64,000 bases of DNA, from NCBI GenBank assembly GCA_036897095.1, contig JAYMSP010000209.1, forward strand, positions 1 to 64,000, given 5' to 3'. Of the stretch, positions 37,548 through 48,127 are shown one piece after another. How positions within the stretch are numbered: the first letter of the stretch is position 1; the number at the start of each line of letters is the position of its first letter. The position numbers and the translations under genes are program-made. This DNA comes from Plantago elongata (taxonomy: Eukaryota; Streptophyta; Magnoliopsida; Lamiales; Plantaginaceae). The notes under the pieces were generated by a model, which was not told where the DNA came from, ran no database searches, and saw only the letters and a list, made by a program, of their open reading frames with translations.

Positions 37548-38900
37548 ATGTTGTTTGTGAAGTTACTTGCAGTGCTACTGATGTTTTCTGGTGCTGAAGG
37601 TAACTACTACTGTGACCCTATAAGCACTTGTTTCCCCCATAACTGGCCACACTTTCCCTTCCCTCCCATATGGCACAATCCACCATTGCCACCACCGTAT
37701 GTGCCACCAGTTGTTCATCCACCCGTACAAGTTCCACCAACGAATGTGCCACCGGTTTGTCCTCCGCCCGAGCAAGTCCCACCAGAGAGTTCTCCGCCCG
37801 CTCAAACTCCACCAGCGAATGTGCCACCAGTGAGTCCTCCGCCCGTGCAAGTTCCACCAACATGTGGGGCACCACCAGAGAGTACTCCGCCCAAGCAAGG
37901 TCCTCCAACAAACGTGCCACCAATGAGTCTTCCACCCGTTCAAGCTCCACCAACAAATGTGCCACCGGTGAGTTCTCCACCCGTGAGTCCTCAGCCCGTG
38001 CAAGTTCCACCAACAAGCGGGGCACCACCAGAGAGTACTCCGCCCAAGCAAGGTCCTCCAACAAATGTGCCACCAATGAGTCTTCCACCCGTTCAAGCTC
38101 CACCAACAAATGTGCCACCGGTGAGTTCTCCACCCGTGAGTCCTCAGCCCGTGCAAGTTCCACCAACAAGCGGGGCACCACCAGTGAGTTCTTCATCCGC
38201 GAGTCCTCCACCCGTGCAAGTTCCACCAACAAGCGGGGCACCACCAGTGAGTACTCCTCCCAATCAAGGTCCTCCAGCGAACGTGCCACCAATGAATCCT
38301 CCACCCGTTCACGCTCCACCACCAAATGTGCCACCGGTGAGTTCTCCACCCGTGAAAGCTCCACCAGTGAGTCCTCCGCCTGTGCAAGTTCCACCACCAA
38401 GTGTGCCACCAGTCAGTCCACCTGTGCAAGTTCCACCGACAAACATGCCACCAGCGAGTACTCCGCCCGTTCAAGTTCCACCAAAGAACATGCCACCAGT
38501 TAGTCCTCCGATCGTGCAAGTTCCATCAACCCCAACGGATTTTAACCCACCAAGTTCCCCTTGTCCTCCATGCCCGTCTCCTCCTCCATCTCCAGTTCCA
38601 ATCGTAGCACCTCCAATTCCCACCTCTCAGCCACCACCAGGACCCCAACACTCTCCACCACCACCCCATAAACATGGTCACCATAAGCGAGGTCAACATA
38701 AACATGTCCCTCACAGGCCTCGCCGCCATCTTCCACCTCCACCAATGCCAGTTAACCAGCCGCCACCAGTGCAAAAGCCACCTGTTCCAAGTTCTCCACC
38801 ATGTATCTGTATACCTGCACCACATGTTAACCAATGGACAACTGCAAGGTTGGCTGAATCCTTACCGCCTCCTCAAGTTCTGATGACACCTAATGCATAA
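37548..38900 (+). CDS. Repetitive proline-rich cell wall protein
   Basis: Single-exon gene for a 450-residue secreted wall protein. The start is the ATG at 37548 (MLFVKLLAVLLMFSGAEG, a clean signal peptide). A short YYCDPISTCFPHNW segment with two cysteines follows, then about 300 residues of degenerate repeats built on PPVQVPPTNVPPVS and related PPV.(A/V)PP words. A 51-residue block with GAPPESTPPKQGPPTNVPPM is present twice almost unchanged (DNA offset 153 bp). The C-terminus switches to CPPCPSPPPSPVP, a His/Arg/Lys-rich stretch (HKHGHHKRGQHKHVPHR) and PPCICIPAPH. Only one SPPPP extensin motif is present, so it is closer to proline-rich proteins than to classical extensins. Likely hydroxylated and insolubilised in the wall. 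The other frames through the repeats are open only because the repeat unit is a multiple of three. Confidence 0.85.
   Translation: MLFVKLLAVLLMFSGAEGNYYCDPISTCFPHNWPHFPFPPIWHNPPLPPPYVPPVVHPPVQVPPTNVPPVCPPPEQVPPESSPPAQTPPANVPPVSPPPVQVPPTCGAPPESTPPKQGPPTNVPPMSLPPVQAPPTNVPPVSSPPVSPQPVQVPPTSGAPPESTPPKQGPPTNVPPMSLPPVQAPPTNVPPVSSPPVSPQPVQVPPTSGAPPVSSSSASPPPVQVPPTSGAPPVSTPPNQGPPANVPPMNPPPVHAPPPNVPPVSSPPVKAPPVSPPPVQVPPPSVPPVSPPVQVPPTNMPPASTPPVQVPPKNMPPVSPPIVQVPSTPTDFNPPSSPCPPCPSPPPSPVPIVAPPIPTSQPPPGPQHSPPPPHKHGHHKRGQHKHVPHRPRRHLPPPPMPVNQPPPVQKPPVPSSPPCICIPAPHVNQWTTARLAESLPPPQVLMTPNA
37878..38183 (+). repeat. 153-bp tandem duplication inside the proline-rich protein gene
   Basis: GAGAGTACTCCGCCCAAGCA at 37878 recurs at 38031, and the following 150 bases match with very few changes. 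Spacing of 153 bp keeps the frame. Confidence 0.85.
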
Positions 38901-39549
38901 TTAGTACCATAAACATGATGAACATTTATTATGGTTAAAATTAAAATCTACAGCTTGCAGTGAGTTGTGTTTTGAATTTTGCAGGGTAGAAGTTTTCATC
39001 TGGTTATTGTAATTTCTTATTCTAATCTATCCTGTTTCGTAGTACAACTAAGCAGACTTGGAATAATATGTCATCATTTAATTTCATTTCTCTGTTTACA
39101 TCTCTCAAGTTTGAAAACAGCTTCATGGTTGTATCAACAACTCCTTGCAATCTAACAAGGAGAGGGACTGATTCAAGAATCAAAGATGAACTAGGTCTTG
39201 GAGACATTACTAACTCACAAACTCAAGTTTCACATGAACAATAAATAAAGTAAAAGGATTCGATTAGTAATAGCAAAAACTAGATATCGGTCTAAAATAA
39301 AAAACACAACAAAGAACAAGGATTTAAGGCCTCCTCGCCAAATCATGAGATAAATGTAAATTTCAACCTTTTCCTGATACATATGTATCCTAGTTTATGA
39401 ATTATGATTCCAACCAGCAATCAGATGATATTTCCCTTCTATTTCTAAGAAGTTCATGTAATGTATACAGAACTTCTGGTTCTTTTCAAAATCAAAATTA
39501 AGATCGAATTTGAAAATACTCCTAAAAACAACTATAAACTGTATTGGAA
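38901..39549. other. Intergenic between convergent genes
   Basis: 3' flanks of the proline-rich protein gene (+) and the lycopene cyclase gene (-). No further feature recognised. Confidence 0.5.
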
Positions 39550-41031
39550 TCAAATAGCTTCAAGTGCCAGATTCCCCATCATCTTTACTAATGGCACAGG
39601 GCACTTGCGCACCATGTCAAGCTTCGAACCACCCGAAGCATTCCCAAACAGATTCACCCCTAGCATAAGGAGCTCCCCAAGAGATAGTCTACAGGACAAA
39701 AACCCCTGCCAATAGTGAGGATTGAGCTCAAAAAATGCATCGAAAAATCTCCTAGTCCCAACCAAATCAAGCTTTAACAAAGTCTCCATCCCGAAATTGT
39801 AAAACTCTCTACTAGACCGCCTCTCCAATGGCCACAACCCGTTCCATGCCCTGGTATACAATGCTGTCCCTCTAATCATTCTAGTTGAGCCAAGGCATTC
39901 AGCTATCGCCTCTGCCACTAAAGGTGCAACAAGCATTGTCTGTGCTACTGTGTACCCAGTAGCCGGATGCACGATCCCCGAATTACCCCCAATTGCCATA
40001 ACTGGTTGAGGCATCCGAGGAAGAGGGCCTCCCATTGGAATCAAGCATTTCTCATCCTCGATCACCGTCTTCACACGTATACCAAGCTCCCTCAACCTTG
40101 CCACCATCCGTTTCTTGACTTCTCCATACGACAGTGTAGGCCTACTAACCAAAGAGGTCTCCTCCAGAAACACCAAATTCGAATCAAACGGCATCGCATA
40201 CAAGAAAGTTGGAGTTTTCGCATTACTAGCTCGCAAATACGGCTCGTTCCCCAAATGAGAATCCCTCCAATCCATCAAAACCATCTTATCCAAATCAAAA
40301 GGATGACTCTCCACTTCAGCCAAGATACCATGAGCTATCTGAAACCCGGTATTCCTCGGCTTATCATACTCGACAAACCGACTCGTAAAGCCACTAGCAT
40401 CAACAACCAAACTAGCTTCCATCACAGTACCATCATCACAAGTGACAGAGGACTCAAACTCCTCATGATCCACCTTCCACACCTTAGCCTTATGAAACTT
40501 AACACCGTTAGCAACACAACTAGACATCAGTTTGAGCTTCAAATCCTGCCTATTCACTCTACCATAAGCACGGTCTAAGTACTTAGTCTTATCATCATCG
40601 ACATGAATACAAGTCATAGGCCAAGTTTTGTCCAAACAGTCATCAAGACCCAAACTTTCAAACTCATCAACCCAAACACCGTAATTATTCGGCCACATAG
40701 AAAGAGGCGAAGGATCAAGACAGCATACCTTGATCCCATAAAGGGAAACTTGCTCGGCGAGCCGGAGACCTGCCGGACCGGCTCCGATGACGATCACATC
40801 GAACTTGGCCTTGTCAGCAGGATTAAACCAGGGCAAGTCAAACTCCAAAGGCTTTGGCTGGGAAACTGGTTTTAAATCAAGAAAGCTGCTGAATTTGCTC
40901 CTTTGGGGTTTTCCGCGAGTTTTTGTTGGTGGGTTTTTCGTAAATGGGTTAAAGATTGGATTTTTAGCAAGTGAATTCAGTTTTGGAGTTGACAAGAGTA
41001 GAGGAGATTGAGAGAAAGTGAGAGACTCCAT
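39550..41031 (-). CDS. Lycopene beta-cyclase, chromoplast type (CYC-B/CCS clade)
   Basis: Plastid flavoprotein that closes beta rings on lycopene; the clade also includes capsanthin-capsorubin synthase and neoxanthin synthase-like enzymes. Single exon of 493 residues, as is usual for CYC-B/CCS genes. The start is the ATG at 41031 (MESLTFSQSPLLL); an in-frame ATG 46 codons upstream exists but would only extend the N-terminus. Residues 1 to about 50 are Ser/Lys/Pro-rich, a plastid transit peptide. Then FSSFLDLKPVSQPKPLEFDL; the dinucleotide-binding DVIVIGAGPAGLRLAEQV at about 78-95; PSPLSMWPNNYGVWVDEFE; ASLVVDASGF; MDWRDSHLGNEPYLR; FLEETSLVSRPTLSY; GGPLPRMPQPVMAIGGNSG; GSTRMIRG; FELNPHYWQGFLS. 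All motifs I know are intact. CYC-B versus capsanthin synthase activity cannot be decided from sequence. Confidence 0.9.
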   Translation of the reverse strand: MESLTFSQSPLLLSTPKLNSLAKNPIFNPFTKNPPTKTRGKPQRSKFSSFLDLKPVSQPKPLEFDLPWFNPADKAKFDVIVIGAGPAGLRLAEQVSLYGIKVCCLDPSPLSMWPNNYGVWVDEFESLGLDDCLDKTWPMTCIHVDDDKTKYLDRAYGRVNRQDLKLKLMSSCVANGVKFHKAKVWKVDHEEFESSVTCDDGTVMEASLVVDASGFTSRFVEYDKPRNTGFQIAHGILAEVESHPFDLDKMVLMDWRDSHLGNEPYLRASNAKTPTFLYAMPFDSNLVFLEETSLVSRPTLSYGEVKKRMVARLRELGIRVKTVIEDEKCLIPMGGPLPRMPQPVMAIGGNSGIVHPATGYTVAQTMLVAPLVAEAIAECLGSTRMIRGTALYTRAWNGLWPLERRSSREFYNFGMETLLKLDLVGTRRFFDAFFELNPHYWQGFLSCRLSLGELLMLGVNLFGNASGGSKLDMVRKCPVPLVKMMGNLALEAI

Positions 41032-41963
41032 TGGAGAGTAGAATGAGAGTTGAGAATATTCAGAAAACAGGGGAAAGAGTGATCTTTGTAACACAGTAGT
41101 AACATTGGATGAAAAGAACAAATTTGAGAAATGAGAATCAAAGCGGAAATTGAACAAATTTGATGCCAATTGCCAGATTTTGTTGGCATGTCAAAATAGA
41201 CATGTTTTCTAAATGTGCTCTGCCAAACTGCAGGTGGGTCAATTCATCAGCATCAATTATTATGGGGGGTTCGATATTACACCGTTACCCTCACAATCAT
41301 TTCTTTTTATCGTTAACGCGCGAATACCCACGTCGACCCTAATACCGACGTATAATCTTGTGTTTTAAATTTTGTAAGGAGGGACTATTTAGTTAAGTAA
41401 CGTACGGCTATTCGAGTATAACAACTTACATGGATAATTACAAGCTCCGGGTGACTGCATAGGCACGTTAAATTATGCTTATGCAGGTCACACAGAAGCT
41501 GAGCTTGGAATTTCACAAAAGGGATTGCACAGACACACATACACGACGATGAATCTGTAATAAGAGGATCAGCCGACACCATAGAAAGGAACACAGACAC
41601 CCGAAGTTGTCAAATCTCAAAGATATTTATAAGCATGAAATAATTCCGTTGTTGGTACTGCATTACCAGATACAAAGTAAAACCGGAATGTCCAAGGATT
41701 CAAAGAGAACATTAGATCACGTATTTTTCCTTCTCTTTATGGTATAAATACAGAGGAAGAGACCATGATCAACGTTATAAGGTATCCAACCTGCTTTTTC
41801 CTTAAACTAGTTCTAAATACACAACAACAGTAGAGTACATTATCTGGACTGAAATGTTCTTTGCAATTGGAGAAAGCCATATTGCATGGCAGCTGAGGTC
41901 TTGCACCGCGAAAGTATAGATAATTCAATCTTTGATCAGCTGAGAGATACCGTGAAGCATTTA
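41032..41963. other. Intergenic, cyclase upstream region and VAMP714 3' flank
   Basis: About 930 bases between two minus-strand genes. It must contain the cyclase promoter. No clear TATA box or element recognised. Confidence 0.45.
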
Positions 41964-44900
41964 TTATTTTGATCTACAAGATGGTAGAGTGATGCCTCCG
42001 CAAGCAGCCGCGATTATTATGTACAGAAGCAGAACGATGAGACCCGTCAACATGGCCCTGTCAAGAGGCATATTTATTAGAGTGCGTCAATAGTGGGTTA
42101 ACATTCAAAGGAAAAGGAACTTGCTGGAGATAAGAACCAGCTAAACTAAATTTAAAGCATCTCTAGTTATTAAGAATCAGTGCTAATACAATACTACTGA
42201 TAGAGTAATAAACTATAGAAGTGCATTTTACACTTCACCGTTAGGAACTTTTATGGAGGTGATTGAAAAAAAAATAATACTTGAACTAACTCGTACAGGC
42301 ATCAAGAAGAGTTACCATATGTTTGCTAGTGGTATAATTCCACAATAATTTATATAGAAAAACAACCAGTTTACGGGCTTAAACAGTGCAATAAAGTTAT
42401 TTCATTAAGAACGAGTGGCCATAAATATCCTCCACGTCCACGGGATTCGTGTATTACGACCTACTTTACTGGTTTTTCTGTTATATAGATTCTGTTACGA
42501 ACTAAAATGAACTAATTGAGCTTGGCTCAACTTACATGATATTAACATCTTAAAAGGCACAAAATACAATTCTTAGCTGAAAAACATGATAGTAAGGGAA
42601 AAAGAAAAAAAAATGAACTCACAGGAGCTTGGCATTTTTCATCCATAGAGCTCGGCGGAGACGCTTCGATTGTTTTCTGAAGTGAAATGCACTATCTTGC
42701 ATGGTTGATGTTTTGTCAACAAGAAGCTCAATCCGGTCACCTCTTTCTAGAATCTTATCAATATTATCCACCATTATTGTCCTTACCTGAATGCCAAATT
42801 TTCAGTTAGCAGGCACATAATATAGCAACAAGGTCAGCAAGGGAAATTACAATATTCAAGGTGCGGGGTTCTTAATAGTTCAAGTGTTCAGTAATAAGGA
42901 AGATTATGACGGTGGAATCACAACATGAAATACATACCCAGTTACAGTTAGATCAATATCATTACGAATAAAAAGGGAAGGTACTTCGCTTATCAGAAAG
43001 CTCTTTCTGAATAATATTTCTAAGACCATTTCAAACAAAGGTACCTAAATATTGCATTTTAGTTTTGCCATTACTCTTTTCATGTTTTTTTGTTGCAATG
43101 GAGGAATAAAGAAATTCAATTGAGCAGGAAATGAAAATGAAACATATCAGAGCCACCTAGAGCTTCAAAGTGATTCATATAGTAAATCAGAGCATTAAAC
43201 TTGATAAGTTGAGTTAACTGTGTTTTGAACAAGTCATGGTGCTACTTTAGGAATGGCACCAATGAATATCGCCGTAGCTTGAAATTCTATACAAACATAC
43301 TTCTAAAAAGAGCAGTCAAGACTGTGTTTATGTGGGAAGACAGTTCCAACAAAGTACATGCGCATCAGCCCTGATAAATGCTTCAGAAACCTAGAACTAG
43401 ATTAAAGTCGACAGGTCTACTGAGTATTGAATGTGATAGCCTGCTCTTTTCCTAATAAACCAACAAACCAAGTGTTTCCAGGGTATTTAAGTATTTCAGA
43501 TCAGAATCAATTCTAACAGTAGCTGTAAACCAGGAAAAAAGATCACTTAAACTGAATATACTTCATGTGGTTGAGATTCAAAAGTTAATACTTGCCTCGT
43601 TAACTTCTCCTCGTACACGGTTCATTGTATCAGCACTAGGGTTGCTGGAGAAGAACTCCATTTGCTGGTGCAAAACTCTTGAAAATTCATCATTCATAGC
43701 ATAAGCAGGTGCATAAGCAGCCACCCTCCCATAATTCTTCATAAATCTCATTTGTATATCCTCCAAGTATGAAAATGGGATTCTCCCTGAATAAAGTGTT
43801 GAAACAATTAAGCATAAATGCAGAGTCAAGAGAATCTTTTTTGGTAAGAGCTCAAACAAAAAGTCCATATGCGTTAAAATCATAAACATTATAGCATCCC
43901 ATCTGAAGAATACAAAGAGGGATAAGATCTTGCAAGCACAGATGGAAGGATTTTACTTGGTCTAAGAATATATTATGCTAAGAATTATCGCCAGAGCATA
44001 ATGTTAACATAAGAATCTAGACTCTAGGCTTGGAGAATTAAACAAAATGCTCAACGGCAGTGCAGGTACATTCACAATAGAATCCTCACAATTTCATCAG
44101 TTGAAGTTCTAACCAGTTTTACACCACAAACCTGTTATTGGGAAGGTTTATTTCTTCAGTCTTGTTTCTATACTGTTACATACCTTCCTTTTTATTGTTT
44201 TCCCCATTGTCTGGTGGTGGAGCTAACCGTTAGATGAAAGATGCATATAGAAATAATGCTGGCATGTATGCGTAAAACATAATTATCACAATCATAATAT
44301 AGCCTTAAACTATCAAAATCACGAAAATATGACCACATACCGAAACATCCCGCCAAAAGGTGAGTATCTTAGTGAAAACCAAAAATCTGACTGAAACATC
44401 ATAAATTCATAATGAACCCCTTAACCAGTATCTATTTTTGCCAGATATACCATATCAGACTTCACTGATACATTCGACTTATGATATCTCTCAGCCCCTC
44501 TTTCCACTACACAATAGGATCATCACTTCTTATGCAAAGCTTAGCAGACAATACTAGACAGCTACTTACCGAAAAGGGCGAGAATACGAAATAAGAATAC
44601 ACATAACATCCAACATACATCAGCTAGAACGAGCCAAATTTGCATACACCTTTCAATTCAGCTTCAATTCCAACAAATTCACAATCACCAATTCACTAAC
44701 AACAATCAACACATTTCCAATTCAATCAGACAATTAAACCTAACAATCAATGAAAATTCCCCATCAATTCTCGAAGAGAACCTTACTTCCAAAGGCATCG
44801 TTAGCCATACAGAGAAACGTGATCCCGTCCGATAGCAGGATGTGGAAAATGTAGCGATCCTGAGAGAAGCAGAGCCTCGATTCAGCCGAATCCGTCTCCG

Positions 44901-45009
44901 ATAGCTTCTCAAGTATCCGGCGCACCACCGCGCCGGCGTTTCCTGTGACGGCGCTGAATTCGGCGAGGACCGTGGTGCCACGTGCCACCAGACCGTACAG
45001 AATCGCCAT
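41964..45009 (-). CDS. VAMP714: R-SNARE, VAMP714
   Basis: Vesicle-associated membrane protein with a longin domain; in plants VAMP714 serves Golgi-to-plasma-membrane or tonoplast traffic. Four exons on the minus strand: 45009-44787, 43786-43596, 42786-42623 and 42057-41964, 224 codons (223 residues; Arabidopsis VAMP714 has 221). Longin domain 1 to about 110 (MAILYGLVARGTTVLAEFSA, RLCFSQDRYIFHILLSDG, RIPFSYLEDIQMRFMKNYGR, YAMNDEFSRVLHQQMEFFSS); SNARE helix about 125-185 with NIDKILERGDRIELLVDKT, whose LER arginine is the zero-layer residue; one C-terminal anchor (AMLTGLIVLLLYIIIA) and the tail CGGITLPSCRSK. Intron 2 is best explained by a GC donor (GAG then GCAAGT at 43595): the only nearby GT donor breaks the frame. 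Intact. Confidence 0.93.
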
Positions 45010-47415
45010 ATATCTGGTCGATCGGAAAAGGAGACCGATCAGTCAAAATTTCCGTGGTTTTGCGATTGGAGGGTTCGGACTTTGGATAGGCGATAGACCA
45101 AGGACTTGTTCGGTAACCCGAACGAATACAACGGACCGGTTAATTGCGTAAACCCCCCTAAAGTTCGTCAAACTTATACGAGATGTCCTTATTGAAATAT
45201 TGTGTGATGTCTTCAAATGAGATTCACGAAATTGTGCACCAACTCACTCTCCTAAATAAAAGTACACACGAAGCGAAACTCTCCTTGTGAGGAATAGTAG
45301 TGAAGTGAATTAGCTTTCCTTAATTTGAAAAAATTATAAATTTTCATGTACATTGCTTATTAATGGTGTAAGATATGGTATTATTGGTATGATTTTCTTG
45401 GTATTCTTACCCATAAAATAGGTTTTCGTCATTAAATGTTTTGTTTTGATGCTAAATTGTTATATCGTAATTTAAATTTTGAAGATAAAGGTCTTGATCA
45501 ACAATAACATCTTTCGATAATTGGATATATGTTTGTAGTGTGCTTGCATATGCAAAATTCATAAGTAATTTGAATTGATTGTGGAAAATACCCTAAGTCA
45601 ATGTCAAATTTGTGACCTTTCATAATCATCCAATCAAAATTGGAGCAAATAAAAAGACTATAGTTAAAAAGATAATTAAGTTCGTCGAAGAATAATCATG
45701 TAAACCCGTCAACCAATCTATTCTTTTGCCTAACTAACGCCCATCTTGCAAAAGTCAAGTTGACCTCCCTTCACTAGAAGGGAGGCGCCTCTACAGTAAT
45801 AAGAAAGAGAGAAATTTTATACAATTAATTACTCCACTCCTCTATGCTCATGGTTATTTTCGCACCAATATCACAAGGATCAATAAGCATGGTAGGCAAT
45901 AATAAAACAAGTAAGGATAATGTTCTCCTTCATAAATCACCTTAACAACTACTCATATGATTTTTTATTTTATTCTGATGTTCAGAATATTCTGTATGGT
46001 GCTATGTTGAAAGAGAGAGATGGTGGGGTCCGGGAGATAAAAATCTAAATTAGCGTGATAAGTAGAATATACGTATAGAACTTCTGACCCGAACAGAAAA
46101 ACTTAATGTCCAGGTTCATTTGTTATGAATTAACTTCTTGTTAGAATTTAGAAATAAAAAATCCTAATTTTGGTTTATACACTCATTAGGTTAATAGAAG
46201 TTGACCATATGAGGAATGAGTCAAGAATGAGAGGGACACGAGTAAACATTTGGCAAGACATGATTCCATGAACAATTAAATTAATGTTCCCACCTCAAAT
46301 CTGCGGCCCGTAGATAGCAGCATATTGCGCGTGTAATTGATGTAACGTAACTTGCAATTATCGATCCAACCAGGTACATGTACAATTGTACATTATCATA
46401 TATCTACTCTGTCCAAATGCCCTTGACCTGAATTCAATTCCATTAAAATGAGTCAAGTAGCTATTCACATTCACTATTCCTGTTCATTAAGTGCATGGAA
46501 ATCGTATCAACTAGCTAGACATGTTTACCTGACCACTTTATACGTAGTACTCAATCCGTCATTGTTCCAATAAAAAATGAAAGGTTATTTTAATTTTAGA
46601 AGAACGGAAGAAGTATCAAACTATCTGATGAATCATCAATATTAAAAAGAACGAAAGGAGTATCAAACTATCTCATGAATCATCATGCATGAAATGCCAT
46701 TTCAAGAGGATTGACATCCCTTGATATAATGTGCAGAATCAAGGTAGAAATTTAATTTGACATGATGGCCTTGACTTAATGCGACCAATTAAGAATATAT
46801 CGTACGTGCATTGAGTGGTGGATGAGATGAACCAATTAATTTGGTGTTTGGAGGCCTAATTTGAACTAATTAAGTATTCGGTGGACCAATATTAAAAAAT
46901 AACTTTATAGTAAAAACTATACTAAATTTAAACTAAGAATTGATGTTTTATATATACGAGAAAAGATATAAACTCAATGTGTATGTATACAAACTTATTG
47001 ATATTTTTTAAACATTTTAATTAATCATCACTATTTGTTTAGGCAGATATATATATAACAAAAGTGAATTCTGAGTTTGTCACTATTTAATCATCACTAT
47101 TTTACTTAATCATCACTATCATCACATTACAATATATGAAGTGAATTCTGAGTTTGTCACTGACCATATATATATATGTGAAGCATGAAAAAACGTACTT
47201 AGATCATGATCTAATTCAAGCTTGTGGTGATCAAAATCGTATAGTTTGATGATTATATGGGTATTTTTTCGATCTATTTTTATATAACAAAAGATAATTT
47301 ACTAAACTACATAAAATCAATTCCGTTTATGAATTACATAATCAACTAAAAATTGATTTATTTAATATAAATAATTGATGTATCATATAAGCTATCATAT
47401 AGTAGTTATAAAAAT
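45010..47415. other. Intergenic, upstream of VAMP714
   Basis: AT-rich. Contains a 47-bp tandem duplication (46601-46690) and a 22-bp repeat pair at 47063 and 47140. No coding potential. Confidence 0.45.
46601..46690. repeat. 47-bp tandem duplication (2 copies)
   Basis: AGAACGGAAGAAGTATCAAA at 46601 and AGAACGAAAGGAGTATCAAA at 46648, each followed by CTATCT(G/C)ATGAATCATCA. Confidence 0.75.
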
Positions 47416-47570
47416 GGAAGTCATAACGCAGTGCAGTGAAAAGGAGTTGGGGTGGTGGTTTGGAGGAGGTGCATAGTTTGAATTTTATTGGATGTATAAG
47501 GTGGTTTAGAAATGTGATTTAGGAGTAAAAATGTATCGATATATGAGATATTAATTGTAATCTTAGTCGA
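47416..47570 (+). mobile_element. tRNA-derived SINE, copy 2 (diverged)
   Basis: Same order as the SINE at 14555: AGTCATAA, GCAGTGCAGTGAAAAG (A box), GGAGGAGGTGCA, a decayed B box (AGTTTGAATTTTATTGG), GTGGTTTA, and the tail TTAATTGTAATCTTAG. More diverged than copy 1. Confidence 0.55.
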
Positions 47571-48127
47571 GGTATAATGTGGTTTAAGAGTAAAGAGGTA
47601 TTGATATAGAGGGGCTGCCATAAAAACAAACCGCCTAGTGCGTATAGAATTGAAGAAAAAAATAATTAACTAAAGATATTTATTTTTATTGTTTAAGAAA
47701 ACATACAAAAACGAAGATAAGTTTAAAGAACATATTTTTTCAATTGGAATAGTGCAAAATACTAAAAATTTAAAATCAAATGCACTAAGAAAAAATTAAA
47801 GGGTAGTGTAAGTGCACTACCCCCATCACAATATAGCTCCGCTATGTTGATATACGAGAAAGTAGTTGTAATTTTATCCGTTTAAAATAAAAGATAGTAG
47901 TTATAATTTAATTTGGCTAAACAAATCTGTAAAGTTAACCTGTTTGTTCCTAATCACCTAGACAAATCCATTGCATTTTATATATCATTAATCAAAGATA
48001 GATAGAACATTAAGTGTTCATTCTTATTTATCACACGTTTCACATAATTATGAAAAAAGAATTAGCCCAACAAGATACACCCATGGATATACACACTTTT
48101 TATTATGATAATCACAGATATGCTAAA
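47571..48127. other. Intergenic, 3' flank of the NAC gene
   Basis: AT-rich, nothing recognised. Confidence 0.45.

Noticed and set aside
37575-38519. Long open frames on the minus strand and in another plus frame across the proline-rich protein gene
   Set aside because: The repeats have units divisible by three and avoid stops in several frames; the products are Trp/Ser-repeat artefacts, while the chosen frame has a signal peptide, TATA box and family wording.
39967-40875. Plus-strand open frames opposite the lycopene cyclase gene
   Set aside because: Shadows of a strongly conserved single-exon gene on the other strand; no domain, no promoter.
41032-41169. Upstream start for the lycopene cyclase (46 extra residues)
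   Set aside because: The family start MESL/METL fits the ATG at 41031 and the extra residues have no counterpart.
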